In this document: one piece after another, positions 36,780 through 48,139 of the stretch
How the letters are laid out: each line of letters opens with the position of its first letter
How positions within the stretch are numbered: position 1 is the first letter of the stretch
Assembly: GCA_019055375.1 (NCBI GenBank)
Contig: JAHQIW010000287.1
Location: 1-64,000 of the forward strand
Source: Parelaphostrongylus tenuis
Taxonomy: Eukaryota > Nematoda > Chromadorea > Rhabditida > Metastrongylidae
Reading direction: 5' to 3'
Length of the DNA stretch: 64,000 bases
The notes under the pieces: generated by a model
The model's database searches: none
What the model was told of the DNA's origin: nothing
What the model saw: only the letters and a program-made list of their open reading frames with translations
Position numbers and translations under genes: made by a program

Positions 36780-36960
36780 CTCAGAAAATTCTGCAGAAAA
36801 CGGTTTTGATTTGTCGCCTAAAAGAGGACAGAAATGTGCTTAGGCTAATGGTGCATACTTTGAACAGTGCTGATGAACAATTTAATTACCTCTGGTAAAT
36901 AAATTTGGTGTTCATTGCATTAAAACAACAATTTCTGAGAAGATTTAATATAATGAAACA
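36780..36960 (+). mobile_element. mariner 3' end, plus strand, inverted to its neighbour
   Basis: The + strand reading DLSPKRGQKCA, stop, ANGAYFE corresponds to the end of the neighbouring - strand copy. The downstream block AATTACCTCTGGTAAATAAA and TGGTGTTCATTGC repeats the same flank. The two 3' ends thus point away from each other across about 40 bp. Confidence 0.75.
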
Positions 36961-37249
36961 ATATCACTGTACATGTACAAATAAGATTCCCTACTTAGGT
37001 AATTCTTCTTGTGAGAAACACTTGTATCATAACACTCTAAGAGAAGTGACTGTTTTGCAATCAATTTTACCCCTTTGTACAAGCACACTTTAGCACTTTA
37101 TTTGATCCGTCATCACAGCTTTTTTCCTCTGTGTATCCGAGTACTTCTAGCATTCAATTCGTTTTTCGTCTTCTTCTTCAACGGCGTAGAATACTGATTG
37201 AGCGACTCCTTGCAATCTTGAGGATAATCTTGCCGTGGCGTTTTATAGG

Positions 37250-37345
37250 ACGTTGTTGTTGACTGCCGGAGAGAAGTGGGGGGTGGAGCTCGGCTCCGCG
37301 CGCGCTGTGACCAACACCACAACCACTCGGCCACAGCGTCCCCTT
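37250..37345 (-). repeat. tRNA-like GC-rich repeat (second copy near 39440)
   Basis: The - strand reads GACGCTGTGGCCGAGTGGTT, as in the A-box region of Leu/Ser tRNA genes, followed by CACAGCGCGCGCGGAGCCGA and TCTCCGGCAGTCAA. The last word recurs at 39506-39519 after a similar GCGCGGTTGTGGTG block on the + strand (39445-39520). No B box at the right distance, so not a working tRNA. Possibly a second SINE family. Confidence 0.45.
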
Positions 37346-37399
37346 TGTACGAGACGTCTGTGATAATCTAGAATACCCCCTTGTGCTTATGCTCGCGTA

Positions 37400-38310
37400 T
37401 TCGAACCGAGCCTGCGTGTCATTCAAGTTTCTATATTTGAAACTGGCACATTGGTACCATATCCATTTCTTAGATGAAAAGAAAACCATTAACCTGATAC
37501 AATGGTGCCCTCCTTCCTTCCTCTTCTGAGTTATTCTAGGAATTTCTTTATCATTACGATAATGGAGTGGAATGTGTGAACCATTCCCAGAGAGGATCAA
37601 AGCGAAACGCTTTATCCTTCATCTTCTATTCACCGCAACCTTTCATGTCACCATTGTCTTTCCTCCCAGTACCACTACTCTTATTTTAGTCAATCACTAC
37701 AGCTGACGTCCATGGTTGCGAAGTTCTTCAGAAAAGCGGAAAAAGAACTTCAGAAGGAGCGAGCGACCTGATAAGTGGAAGCCGATAAGACTAAAAAACT
37801 GGAAGAGTACACCCGTCGTACGTCTTCCATAGCATGACAGCATTTCATAGCATGCTTGATGACTGACTGAACATAAATCATGCTTGCCAACTTGTTTACT
37901 TGTATGCTCATTGAACTAACTTTCTCCATCTGGTCTTCATCTCTTTGTTTTTGAAGAAGAATCCAATCTGATAATTACAGCTGAATTTGAAATATGCCTG
38001 TTTGGATTGTACAACTATCACGAGATTATTATTTAAACTATATTCGGTCAAAGCTTCGACGTCTTTGCTTTCTTCAAAGCCAATTGATCCAATTTGATAG
38101 TCCACAGTCACTCGCCCTCGTGTTGTGAGTTTTCGTAGTTGTAACGAGTCGAATATTCTTGAGGTAAACACCGTTTTAATAAGTTTTATAATATTTGAAA
38201 TAAGGTTTGAAGTAAAAACTTATTCTTTGTACATAGGCGTAGAACAAATGTGGCACACATCTCATCCACCGTTTTTATACCTAGCTTTGAATGAGAATGT
38301 TCAGAGCCTT
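37400..38310. other. Stretch without identified gene
   Basis: The long - strand frame at 37178-37600 overlaps the tRNA-like repeat and has no domain. Nothing else recognised. Confidence 0.45.
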
Positions 38311-38315
38311 TTCAA

Positions 38316-38525
38316 GATCCTCACGTCAGAGCCATACGTACGTCTCAATGGTGTCGCCGCTTCATTAGTGGTCCACGCCTTACATTGAACCCTACTCTAC
38401 AGCAGGGATGGGGAGAGGTTATTTATGGTTATAGCACTTGATATTGTGCTATCACCATTTTTTCCAGTCGATGGATCATGGGTGGTAGTGAATTTGTACA
38501 AATCCATCTGATCGACTCTTTATAG
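38316..38525 (-). repeat. Hammerhead repeat family R1, diverged copy
   Basis: Shares with 4788-5066 the order CCACGCCTTACATTGAACCC, GGGATGGGGAGAGG, TATCACCA and CAGTCGATGGATC. The ribozyme region on the - strand (38319-38370) keeps the stem III palindrome CGTACG, GUA and short stem I pairing (CCA/TGG), but the core reads CTAATGA and GAGA, so it should be inactive. Confidence 0.65.
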
Positions 38526-38529
38526 ACCT

Positions 38530-39050
38530 CTATTCAGACATTCTCTCAACCGTGAAAAGGCACTAAACATTCTCACAGGCTATTTTGAATGTTTGAAACG
38601 AGGTTAAAAAGCAGTCGACGAGATGGATTTCTACATATTCACTGTCAGCCGTAATTCATCAATTACAAAAAGTAGTGGTAACACAATATCATGCGCTACT
38701 ACTATAGAGAACGTCTCGCCACCCATATTAAGTTGCGTTCAGCGTGAGCGGGAGCCAGTGATGAAACGGGCGAAACCGCCGAAGCGTACGTATGGCACTG
38801 ACGTGGCAACCTCGAAAATGCTCTGAACATTATCACAGACAGATGTGACTTTTATAGTACTGTCATACTTTTACCTAATACTCACAGTGTAGGAAACGAT
38901 TAAATCCTTAGGAAATTGAAATACCTCAGGCAATTTATTTTGAATAATCGTTCCAATTCTTCAGCAGCTATATCAGTTTTTGAATTACCTATCCATCTAT
39001 ATAAATTTATATACATATAAAGTATGTATGTATAGTGTATAATGTATTAT
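38530..39050. other. Stretch without identified gene
   Basis: No gene recognised; AT-rich run at 38995-39045. Confidence 0.5.
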
Positions 39051-39058
39051 AAGCCAGA

Positions 39059-39300
39059 TTATGAGCTTGTGCCACAGTGGGTAGAGGTGCTCCGCGACAC
39101 AGAATCGTAGCTCCATACTGCTCTCAAGTCTCACCAAGCCTTCCATACCTCCAAGGCCGGCGAAGTGGCACCAAACATTTCTGGGTAATAACAGCACTGA
39201 CGTAATACAAAAGTCACTGCCCGGCAGATATGTGTTCAATCATTCCAGACTAAGCTAAAAATAAAGACAAATTGATGGCGCTCACTTTGAGATAGATGAA
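39059..39300 (+). mobile_element. tRNA-derived SINE, diverged
   Basis: Head ATGAGCTTGTGCCACAGTGG, body CAAGCCTTCCATACCTCCAA, GGCGAAGTGGCACCAAAC, and the end block AAAATAAAGACAAAT follow the family order. Confidence 0.8.
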
Positions 39301-39633
39301 CTCTGAGAACTGTATCTTCTCATGTCTAAATTGAATGTATCATTTTTTTTATCTACTGCACATTATGTGCGTATAATTACACTATGAAATTGTTACTTGT
39401 TATTTATGTTTATGTGCATATCATTCGATGTTGGGAAGGGGCCCATGACCGCGCGGTTGTGGTGCTCATGACGGCGCGGCGCGGGGCTGATTGATAGCTT
39501 CAACACTCTCCGGCAGTCAATAACGAACGCCATATGGAACATCACAGCCAGGCTATTCTCGAGATTGCATGAAGGCATACTCAATAAGTGTTCTACGACG
39601 CTCACGAAAAAAAAGAAAAACAAATTGAATGTT

Positions 39634-40607
39634 GAGTAATTTCTTCTGTTTGGCCGTTTCGAGGTGTTATTGATAATATTTATTGAATACTAGCGAAACA
39701 TACAACAATACAATCAGTAATGCAGTTTGTATATACAATATTCGTGGTGGTTAACGTTTCGGCGGGTCGCCTTCTTTAGAGCCTGGAAAGATCGTACTAA
39801 TCCACAATCCACTAAACCAAAACCTCTATAATTCTAGCAGAAAACGTTAGAAACGATTTTTGGATCGCATAGTAGAAGCTTCTCATTGAAATACTCACCG
39901 TTTTGATGTATTGGGTATGTCAGTTATTCATTGAAGACCAGCCGCTTAGGGTCAGTGCGTCAGTGGGCTGTGCCTAACTCAGGTCGGAAAGATCAGCCTA
40001 AGGTATGGTTCGAGATCACGCGTGATTACGAGGCACTCCTCTTCTCGGTTCATTATTGGGCCTTTGCTATGTATCCAAAAGGTTTCTAAGATTTTACGTG
40101 CAGATGTTTTTGATTCTTGTGCGAGGATCGTAAATTTGACGCCGTACATTACTCCTGCATGTTTTTGGGGATCAGAGTTGCGTAACCCAACTAGGTGCTT
40201 TTTTACACGGAGGAACAGTGATCTACCCGTTTCGCCAAAGTACTCATCGCCGCATGCCTCGCAAGAGATTAGGTTAATTGTACCCGATCTCAAGCAGTCG
40301 CCGTCTCTGCCGTATGGGCAAACTTTGCACTCATTTTTCTCGCAGAGGCGGTCGGTCATACGGTCGGTTGCGGACTAATTGGCGCTTTAGTGTCTTCCGA
40401 GGCATTTCAATTATTGCTCAATGCCTTAGTGGATTGGGGATCAATATGATCTTTCCAGGCTCTGAAGAAGGCGACCCGCCAAAACGTTACCCACCTCGAA
40501 TATTGTACATTCAAGCTGCATTACTAAGTGTATTGCTGTATGCTTCGCTAGTATTCAATAAATAACATCAATAACACCTCGGAACGGCTAAAAAGAAGAA
40601 AATACTC
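39634..40607 (-). mobile_element. Short Penelope-like element with inverted terminal repeats
   Basis: Inverted repeats of about 180 bp (39634-39812 and 40427-40607) flank one - strand gene for a GIY-YIG endonuclease. The arms share TTCTT(C/T)TxxxxGCCGTT, CGAGGTGTTATTGAT, AATATTCG and GGTCGCCTTCTT. Penelope-like retroelements are known to carry terminal repeats in inverted or direct orientation and a GIY-YIG domain after the reverse transcriptase; here only the endonuclease end remains, so the unit is 5' truncated. Each arm contains a hammerhead-like motif pointing outward (right arm, + strand: CTGAAGA ... AAAACGTT; left arm, - strand: CTAAAGA ... GAAACGTT), each with one core change. Confidence 0.85.
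39979..40359 (-). CDS. GIY-YIG endonuclease domain of Penelope-like element
   Basis: An uninterrupted 126-residue frame. The N-terminus holds the Cys-rich linker typical of these elements (CEKNECKVCPYGRDGDCLRS), then the nuclease signature: NLISCEACGDEYFGETG is the GIY-YIG strand pair (with Y-F in the second half), and GRSLFLRVKKHL is the helix with the conserved Arg and His. Later ARKILETFWIHSKGPIMNRE supplies the expected Glu and the MNREE ending. In such elements the domain nicks target DNA to prime reverse transcription. No reverse transcriptase is present in the unit, so the protein would lack its partner domain. The frame has remained open, suggesting recent insertion. The true upstream start is unknown; the Met used is the first in frame. 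Confidence 0.85.
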   Translation of the reverse strand: MTDRLCEKNECKVCPYGRDGDCLRSGTINLISCEACGDEYFGETGRSLFLRVKKHLVGLRNSDPQKHAGVMYGVKFTILAQESKTSARKILETFWIHSKGPIMNREEECLVITRDLEPYLRLIFPT

Positions 40608-40609
40608 AT

Positions 40610-42630
40610 TTATTCAAACTATACCGAGGGTAATAGTCGGTCTTGGGATTTATTACAAGTTGAATGTTATAAACTGGGAACCGCACAACGAAAAGAAAAA
40701 TCCTTTTATTATTTTTTTTTGATTTTTTTTTTCCAAGAAAAATTTTGAAATAGGTGAAATAAAGTGCCAAAGCGTAATATCCGCTACTATATTATCTGCT
40801 ATCATATAAGCTGCTTCTTTTTGATACATTGAAGTAAAGCTCGCAAAGTGGCTCTACAACTGACAGTAATTTTTTCGATCATTAGAGAATTTGGAGAATG
40901 AATACCTCCACAGTTTTCCAAGAACACTTTTTCTATTAATCCAAAATTACATATGAATTTTGTTTGTTATTTTTCAATAACGAAAAACTTTTGAACTAAG
41001 CTTATCAAGATGTTGAACGAGAGACTGAAACGTAAGAGATGCTCTGCGAAACACCATTGTCAGGTTGAGCAAAATTTTAGAGATTTATTTGCTTTCGTGC
41101 TCAAAAATCTAATCCGTAGTTTTCAAAAATAAAATGAGTGAGCTGGATGCAGAAAGTCAGAATTGCATTCAAGTGGAATAAGAACTTTATATCTCGTTAG
41201 CAAAGATTTTTAGATTCCATTGGCTCTCAATTTAGTTAGCGAAGGTCTCTGAGCCGAGATACCTTAATCAGGTCTTCGAAATAACCATTGCTTTCACCCT
41301 AGATGCAATATAATCAATGCATTTTGAGTTTCAAGTGTTAGTATTATACTAAATTTGCGTAAAAAACGTCTGTGGATTACATATTGATTATTTTTGCTAC
41401 TTCATAGATAGTTGTTTTATTCTTGCTATGTTTTCACCCATGATCTCATTAAAGTCACTGTTTTGTATTATCTTTTCAAGGATATCATAATATTTTTGCC
41501 TCTTTGAGTGCATTTCCAATTAAAAGTAAATCGTTCAAGAAAATGAGCGCGTGTTTTCTTTCAAGTGTAACGACATTTTCAGAAAACAAGCATATTTTTG
41601 TTTCGTATAGTGCTTTTTGTGAATTGTAAGTAGATTTCTGAAAAGATTGACAGGTAATTTTTAACAGTGTAAAGAAACGTATCAAATCAAGTACATTTTC
41701 ATTTTGCGGAGCGGAATTCATACTGAAGGATGTTTTGAAATGAAATCTTATTTTCATTCGAAACAAATAATGATCTGTCATTCAAATCCCGCAATTTTCA
41801 TTGATGACTTAATCATTACTTCGATACCTGCATTTATTCACTTTGTCCTGGAATTAAACATGTAGAGAACGAATTCTTCAATGTTGGAAGCATTGCCTGA
41901 GAATGTGGATTAGAAAAACCTTTCTTCTTTTTTAGTGAAGGCCGGTTAGTTTACATTCTTTATTGAACTATGTCTCGATCTTAAGGCGCTAGAATTCTAG
42001 CTGTGTGACGCAAAGGCTTGAAACAAAGTAAGCCGGATAATTTGGTGATGTATAGGAAGCCGTACGGTTGTTTTGCAGAATATCTGCATCAATATATTTC
42101 ATTCACAATGATGTGTCGAAAAAAGTAGTGTTTAGAACCACAGAAGTCGGAGTGGTGGAAGCATATGTCTACTAAGTCATACCATAAGACACTACCAGTC
42201 ATTGCTCACACAGGAGAGATAAAAAGCCAGTGCTTATCGTATTTTCCGTCATACGGCATTGAAACGATAAATCAAAATGGAACAATACCTTAGAACGCTT
42301 CTATCCGTGACCGGCATATGCTAATGTGATCTACCCCAGAAGAACAATGAATAACGCCCCTTCCAACGTTTTTGGTAAGAGTAGCGGTATGGCTAAATAG
42401 TCGGACACTGCCGATGAATCCCTCCTGCCGTTCTTCGCAGTTTCACATGTATTGATGAAAGGGGCAATTAAACGTTTAGATCGATATCGTCATAGTACAT
42501 CTGCCTTTCTTTTCCTTTATTTATATTTAAATCGTTGAATTTTTATCAATCACACAAAAATTCTGCGCACCGACTACATATAAACAGAGTCACAATTATT
42601 GAAAGTCTATAATGAGTATCATGTAACCCT
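40610..42630. other. Stretch without identified gene
   Basis: No supported gene in 2 kb. The frame 41485-41781 (-) is not recognised. Confidence 0.5.
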
Positions 42631-42639
42631 TGTCCTGAC

Positions 42640-43805
42640 CTTTACCAACTATTGGAAGGGGTTTGACAGTTTGAAACGAATGCTGCCATATTAATGCTGG
42701 TCGACCAAGGTATACAGCCGTCTCATTTATAAGCATTAGTTTACAGCTAATGAAACTGTAGCACGAAAATACAGCTACTCTACTGAGCCTTCACGACTCG
42801 CATAGAATAAGGTTTTCGACAAGGCAATACTGTATCATCGAAGCTGTTTATTTCCGCACTTCATTGATTAATGGAGTTGCTCGATTAGGATGAGAAGGGT
42901 AAACGTATTGAGAACTTTTATCAAACCTTCATATCGCAGTTTAAATCGTTATCTTTTCACAAAGTGTTGGTGAAACAAAAAATATGCTCAACCTACGATC
43001 AAGCGGGAAAAAAGATTGGACTACGCCTAAACAGGACGAAGACCGTATTCATGAACACTTCGTGGTGCTAATGTGAACAAATTGAACTGGATGGTTTTCT
43101 GAATATTGAGACCACCTAATACGTGTATCTTGAACGTTCACTGTACATTGAGAGCAACATTAGAAGGAACTAGGCAGTAGAAGGAGAGCGGCCTGGGCCG
43201 CATTCGGGTCTCCCAAGGAAGTCACCGACAAAATAGCGGGCACCACACACTGTGTCCACCTGTTTGATCCAGAAATCCTCCCGGCGCTCTGTTATGTAGA
43301 AGAGACGTGGGTTAACACTACAACCACGTTAATAATGTGATGGTCACTTACAGAGTTCTTAAGCTAACTTCTATAATTTAATCGACAATTACAGCATCTA
43401 TCTCGTCTTTCGCAGTTCCCATTTCTGCTATTTCCCTAATTGGAGATCTGCAATAGAAATTTCGTCAGCAAAACACGAATGGGATGGTCATGTGATAGCA
43501 AGAACAGATGGCACATGAACAAGAAAAGCAGTGAAGTGGATTTGAAAAAAAAACGCATTCTTAGCCGAAGACTCAAACGATGGGTGATCGTGTTTATTTC
43601 TGGCGTCAGCTACCTGTTTTCGTCATGGAAGCGATTTCAAAACGAGGAATGGGCCTCGCGGGCGTCAAAATGTCTGAAAGAAGCCGTCACCATAGACGAC
43701 AATTGCACGGGAGACAAACGGGAATCATTCTTGAGCCCGCACTACCAGTGCAAACGGATCGTCCAACTATTCGTGTTAGTAGGCTTTTAAGGAGGCACTA
43801 TTATT
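42640..43805 (+). mobile_element. RTE-type LINE, reverse transcriptase to 3' end, decayed
   Basis: Reading across several stops and frameshifts on the + strand: GFRQGNTVSSKLFISAL (reverse transcriptase motif before the catalytic Asp pair), LMELLD, DEKGKRIENF, then AGKKIGLRLNRTKTVFMNTS (the thumb-side block of RTE elements), YVYLERSLYIESN (normally YVYLGRE), HLFDPEILPALCYVEETW (normally VLPALTYASETW, frameshifted), and finally SAKHEWDGHVIARTDG (normally WAGHVMRRxDD). The FADD box itself is not clear. The element is dead. Confidence 0.8.
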
Positions 43806-43809
43806 GAAA

Positions 43810-45005
43810 GCATCAACGAGTAAGACTTTTGACTTGTTTTCTTTTAGCGAACAATGCTTGTAGATCGATAGCACCAATTGCCTCGCGAGCGACCAGCGCA
43901 GCGTCGTGTTCTATCCACGGCTGTCTCCAAGGGTTACATGTAAAAATGTACTAAGTGTAATTGCGTGTAATGATGCTCGACAGTGATCAATGCTTAATAA
44001 TTTAGGTGGACTTTTCTTGCTTTAATTTCGTAATGCCTCTTCGAACAGCTCCTTCCTGCAGTGCAATTGAGAATCGTTCTTTAACATCCTCACGAAAGCT
44101 TTTCTTTTATCGACGATTCTTGTAATAATCTTTACGAAAATTTTCGATGTCTCAACAAGTTTTTTTAAGATATGCTATCACTGGGTGTTCCGACCACTAA
44201 GAGAAATTCCAGATCGCTCAGTCCGTCACCGGTACGCAATACCTATCTGATGAGGACCAGTTCTGAAAGAGGTTTGATATTATAATATTTCGCTATCCTA
44301 AGTATAACCTTGTATAATTTTCACAATTGTTTCGGAGTGGTCTCCAAAGTTTGTGTTTCAGTGTGTTGGATAGTTTTTTTTACTGTGTATATTTTATCTC
44401 CTTTAACTTCACCTGTTTAAAGCATATTAATCAAAAATCAAACCATATGTGGCTCACTTTCTCTTGTTTTCTCCCTCAGTGTAGTCTCTATCGCTAGAAA
44501 TACTAATTGATTCAGTTCCATGGAACAGTGCTTACATTCTGTCCAAAGTATAGAGTGAGTTTAGCAATGAAGGATGAGGTTTTTTGATAGGTAGAAGCCA
44601 GCTTCAACCTTGAAGCATTTTACCTCTTCACGAGATGTAGGCAACTTCGTTCAAGAGGTTTTGATTGAGATGTAGGACAGTCGCTCTAAACATCTGATTC
44701 ACAGTCGAGCTAAGCTTTTAGAGGCCAATGAAAGCCAGACTTAACGATCGCCGCACCGCAGATCGCACACGTTGCAATGGGAATATGGCAAATCTAATCA
44801 GAAGACCGATTTCTATGAACTTTGACATTAGTAATCAATACATGTAAACCTTATCGATCTCAAGTCACTCCTTATCAAGTGGAAACTCCATATCGAGTCG
44901 GTCACTGCTTCTACCTAACATCTTCACCACTTGTATAAAAGCCCTATCAACAAAAGATAAACGATGAATCTTTCAAACAAGGGTGATGAATTACAAATCT
45001 GAGTA
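43810..45005. other. Stretch without identified gene
   Basis: No gene or known repeat found. Confidence 0.5.
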
Positions 45006-45012
45006 AAGTCTT

Positions 45013-45300
45013 GAGTTCATGTGGCGCAATAGTTAGAGGTGCTCTGCGTCGCACACACGGTCGAATGTTTCAATCTCGCGTTCATGGCTCATCAAGCCTT
45101 CCATTTCTCCTCGGTCGCTAAATTTATCAGATTTGTCTGGGAGGATAGCAGCGGTGACTTGATACATCGGTCGCCCACCGCGAGTCATTATAAAAGCCAG
45201 ATATGAATTTAGTTACCTCAAACGAAGTTAGAGAGTGAAGACAATATATGGCACCTTCCTTAGAGATTTATCAACGCCTAGGATTTTATTATTTTCTATG
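45013..45300 (+). mobile_element. tRNA-derived SINE
   Basis: Head GAGTTCATGTGGCGCAATAG with TTAGAGGTGCTCTGCGTCGC, B-box relic GTTTCAATCTCGCG, body CATCAAGCCTTCCATTTCTCC and CACCGCGAGTCATTATAAAA. Full length. Confidence 0.9.
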
Positions 45301-45743
45301 TAAATCTTAAAGACTTATCTTAATCAGCAGCCGCAAGATTAGTAGTAGTAGCAGTGAGGGTAGTAATTCAATGGGTGACGTTTCTTCTTCTTCGTCATCT
45401 TCAGAACTGGACGTAGATGTGATTGGATACTTGAATATTCGCATCTGCTAATCAATGCGAGCCTTTAAGATCTAAATTTGAAAGCTTATTTGGTGAATTG
45501 AGACTGTGAGGGAAAATCAATATCGTGAAATGGTGATATATCATCCAAAAGACCTTAATAAGGGTGATCTTAGTAAGAAGAAGGCCTATGTGCCAAAAAA
45601 ATCTGTTTCCACGAGTAAAGTATATTGTTTTGAAAGGAAGCAAATTTTATGTAATAGGGCAGTCTCTTCTTGATTTCTCTATGTTATTGTATTTATTCGA
45701 TAGCCTAAGAGATGGTAATTTCACTACTAATCTAAGTCTCTTG

Positions 45744-45989
45744 AAAGATTCTTGATTTTCTTCTTTGAGCAGAACACGAGGTGTTACATTAAACTTTATT
45801 CGTTAGCTGACGTTTCGGCAGTTCGCCATTACGAGCCTATGTGTCTCTCTTGCCGGTGATCTCCACTTGGATCATCCAGTGGAACACATATAAAAAGCGG
45901 CTCTGAAGAAGGCGAACTGCCGAAACGTCAGCTATCGAATAAAGTTTAATGTAACACCTCGTGTTCTGCTCAAAGAAGAAAATCAAGAA
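45744..45989. mobile_element. Hairpin element with Penelope-type ends
   Basis: About 80-bp inverted arms, almost identical: GATTCTTGATTTTCTTCTTTG through CGTTAGCTGACGTTTCGGCA at left (45748-45824), and its reverse complement at right (45909-45989). The centre is 85 bp. The tail after the right arm (46000-46030, CCGAGGTTAATAGACAGTCG) is shared with the elements at 30090-30170 and 40607-40650. The element looks like the two terminal repeats of a Penelope-like element with the coding part deleted. Confidence 0.85.
45897..45936 (+). ncRNA. Hammerhead-like motif of Penelope-type end
   Basis: Core CTGAAGA (45903-45909), stem II GGC/GCC with loop GAACT, GAAA (45922-45925), CGUC (cleavage triplet GUC ending at 45929), stem I GGCT with AGCT (one G-U). 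Stem III is only 2 bp with no loop, so a single copy cannot fold; two RNAs, or two sites, would have to pair. One extra A precedes stem II. All core residues fit CUGANGA and GAAA. Confidence 0.6.
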
Positions 45990-46019
45990 TCATACTGAAG
46001 CATGCCGAGGTTAATAGAC

Positions 46020-47270
46020 AGTCGGTCTTGGGAGTTCTCTTGAAAGACTTCTACATTATGTTCGATTAACGAAAGAAAGATTATGTTTTGCTTTCGGAGT
46101 TTGTTGACTCGATTTCAGAGTGATTTTTTTGCTGTTATTTGATGAAATTAAAATTCTAAACAGACTATGTCGACATAAAAAGGTATATGACTATTAAAGA
46201 CAGTCATATAAATGCATTTTTTGTGAGAAGAATACCCAGCTTCCCTACAAATTTTCACTTTTCATTTCGAATTCTGTAGAGTTGCACTGTGTGGAATGTG
46301 CTTTCGTTTCTTTGGCCTTTTTCCGAAAAGAAGCTTTTCCAGTAGATTACTAGCAGTCATTCTATAGCTGGAAAATGCTGATTTTAAACTGAGCTTGGTT
46401 TGTTCAAAGGCTTCAATACTTTGTTCTAGCAACGGGAAGAATTTTACGTTCCGTGATTGAAGGACTTAGCCATTTGTTTCATCCTCACAAGAATTTTTAG
46501 GTATCATAATGTAAAACACCAATTATAAGCAATATTTGTCGCTACGGAAAATTGTATATTGTTGGAAAACTTTTATAAGCGATTATTTAGTGAGGAGAAT
46601 GAATTTTAACCTTCTTGCTAACATCTGGTTTTCTCTTCAGAAATGCAACGTGCATTGACGTTGTTTCCAACTAGCTGCGATAAATGGTGTTCATGTCTGT
46701 GTATATGTTGATATACAAAAGTTGTCACCCATAAGAAAACAAAACAAAACCTCTTCTACAGCTCTATAGTAGTGTCAACGCCTAAGATCCAATAATAGCC
46801 AAGAGTTGCTTCGAATTAGACTGAAGCGAAGAATACTTTTCGCACCCCAAGTAGGTAGCTCGCCAGTCGAACTCTTTATGGGACTTGTTGGTACTTACAA
46901 GCAGAGTTTATTTGTTAAAGGATTTTTATACTTGCAGAGAGATGGAATTTACAGAGGAAATTTCGATAAAGATACTTTTATGCTGAAGAGTGGGCCATGT
47001 GTTTCAAGAAGATCTTTTCTATGAAAAAATCATGTTCTTGCAAAAAGGGACTCATTTCCAGCTGTTATTGAATTTCTTACAAATCACATCTGTGTTGCAG
47101 TCATTAGATAGCTTTATTTAATACTAAACTTGTTTTCTAGGAAGACTTATCTAGTATGTTCTAATAACAAAAAGAAGATGACAATTTTCTTTCGATGTTA
47201 GTAGGCCGTTTTTTGAACTTTGCATAGGGTTTTGTTAGCCGTTAAATAGTAAACTTTGTTTTCAATAAAA
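46020..47270. other. Stretch without identified gene
   Basis: No recognised gene; the frame 46806-47024 is not assigned. Confidence 0.5.
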
Positions 47271-47279
47271 CTTTACTGT

Positions 47280-47541
47280 GACAGTGTATTTTTGAGCCTT
47301 TAATGAGGTTTCTTGTAGGCACTTTTACAGTGCAACACATGTGTTTCGGCCTTTCAGCCTCGTCTTATGCGCAGTCTAACATGTTCGTCAACGATTCGTT
47401 CCTGTAAGGAGTTCTCCCCCGAAAGGGATTGCCTAGAAGGAAAGGCACCATGCAACTGACGTAAGGCCGAAACACATGCATTGCATTGTTTGAGTGCCTT
47501 AAACTTCATAAAAAGCTCAAAAAATTATCAGATTACTTTGT
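47280..47541. mobile_element. Fold-back element, hammerhead family R2
   Basis: Inverted arms of about 90 bp (GAGCCTTTAATGAGGTTTCT at left, AACTTCATAAAAAGCTC at right). Left arm, - strand: GGCTGAAAGGCC, GAAA, stem III CACATGTG (palindrome), UU, stem I TGCACTG; core damaged to AAGACGA. Right arm, + strand: CTGACG followed by a 7-nt deletion across stem II. Neither copy should be active, but together they outline an intact ancestor. Confidence 0.75.
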
Positions 47542-47544
47542 TTT

Positions 47545-48130
47545 ATACGAGTCTGAGAAAACAGTCGAATATGATAACTTTATTGCTCAAAAAATGGACT
47601 GTCGATGAAAGGGCTTTTACAAGCGTACCTCTAGTAGAATGAACGCCCAGTTGTTCTGAAAATCCCGACGTTACAATAGAAGAGATAGGTCATTGGTATG
47701 ACAATGCATGCCACTCTTTTCTTCTCATTACTTTTGACGTATTGTAAGTGTGATTGGAAAATGCAATTTCTACAAAATATGAATTTTGGAAGCTTCCTAC
47801 ATGAAAGGGTTTTAGTATGTTGTATATAAGGTTTGATAGAGGTCAAATTCACCACTTAGTGGAGTACTTCTTTGGAAAGAGTGCATTTCCTTCACCCAAA
47901 TTTTTCTGAAAGTTTTCACTGATATTGCAGACTATCCATGAAGAATATTCAACAATAAATAACTTATGCGAATAACATTTGCCAACACCAAATTACGTTT
48001 GCCCATACATTAACACCGGTCATCACTTTACCTTGCATGCGCTAAACTTGTATTTCTGACAGTCAACAATTAGTAATTTCTGCTCTTCCACTAAAATTAC
48101 TAAATCGGCACCTTGAGAAATTCAGGTTGT
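47545..48130. other. Stretch without identified gene
   Basis: Nothing recognised. Confidence 0.5.
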
Positions 48131-48139
48131 AAGTTTCCG

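Noticed and set aside
37178..37600. 140-codon frame on the - strand
   Set aside because: It overlaps the tRNA-like repeat, has no recognisable domain and no splice context.
40022..40378. 118-codon + strand frame
   Set aside because: Antisense shadow of the GIY-YIG endonuclease gene on the - strand.
43440..43790. 116-codon + strand frame as a gene
   Set aside because: It lies in the 3' part of the RTE LINE; the LINE landmarks (HEWDGHVIARTDG) are in another frame.
44246..44275. CTGATGAGGACCAGTTCTGAAA as a hammerhead
   Set aside because: Core CTGATGA is present, but one extra base precedes GAAA, no stem III or NUH triplet follows and no stem I can be formed.
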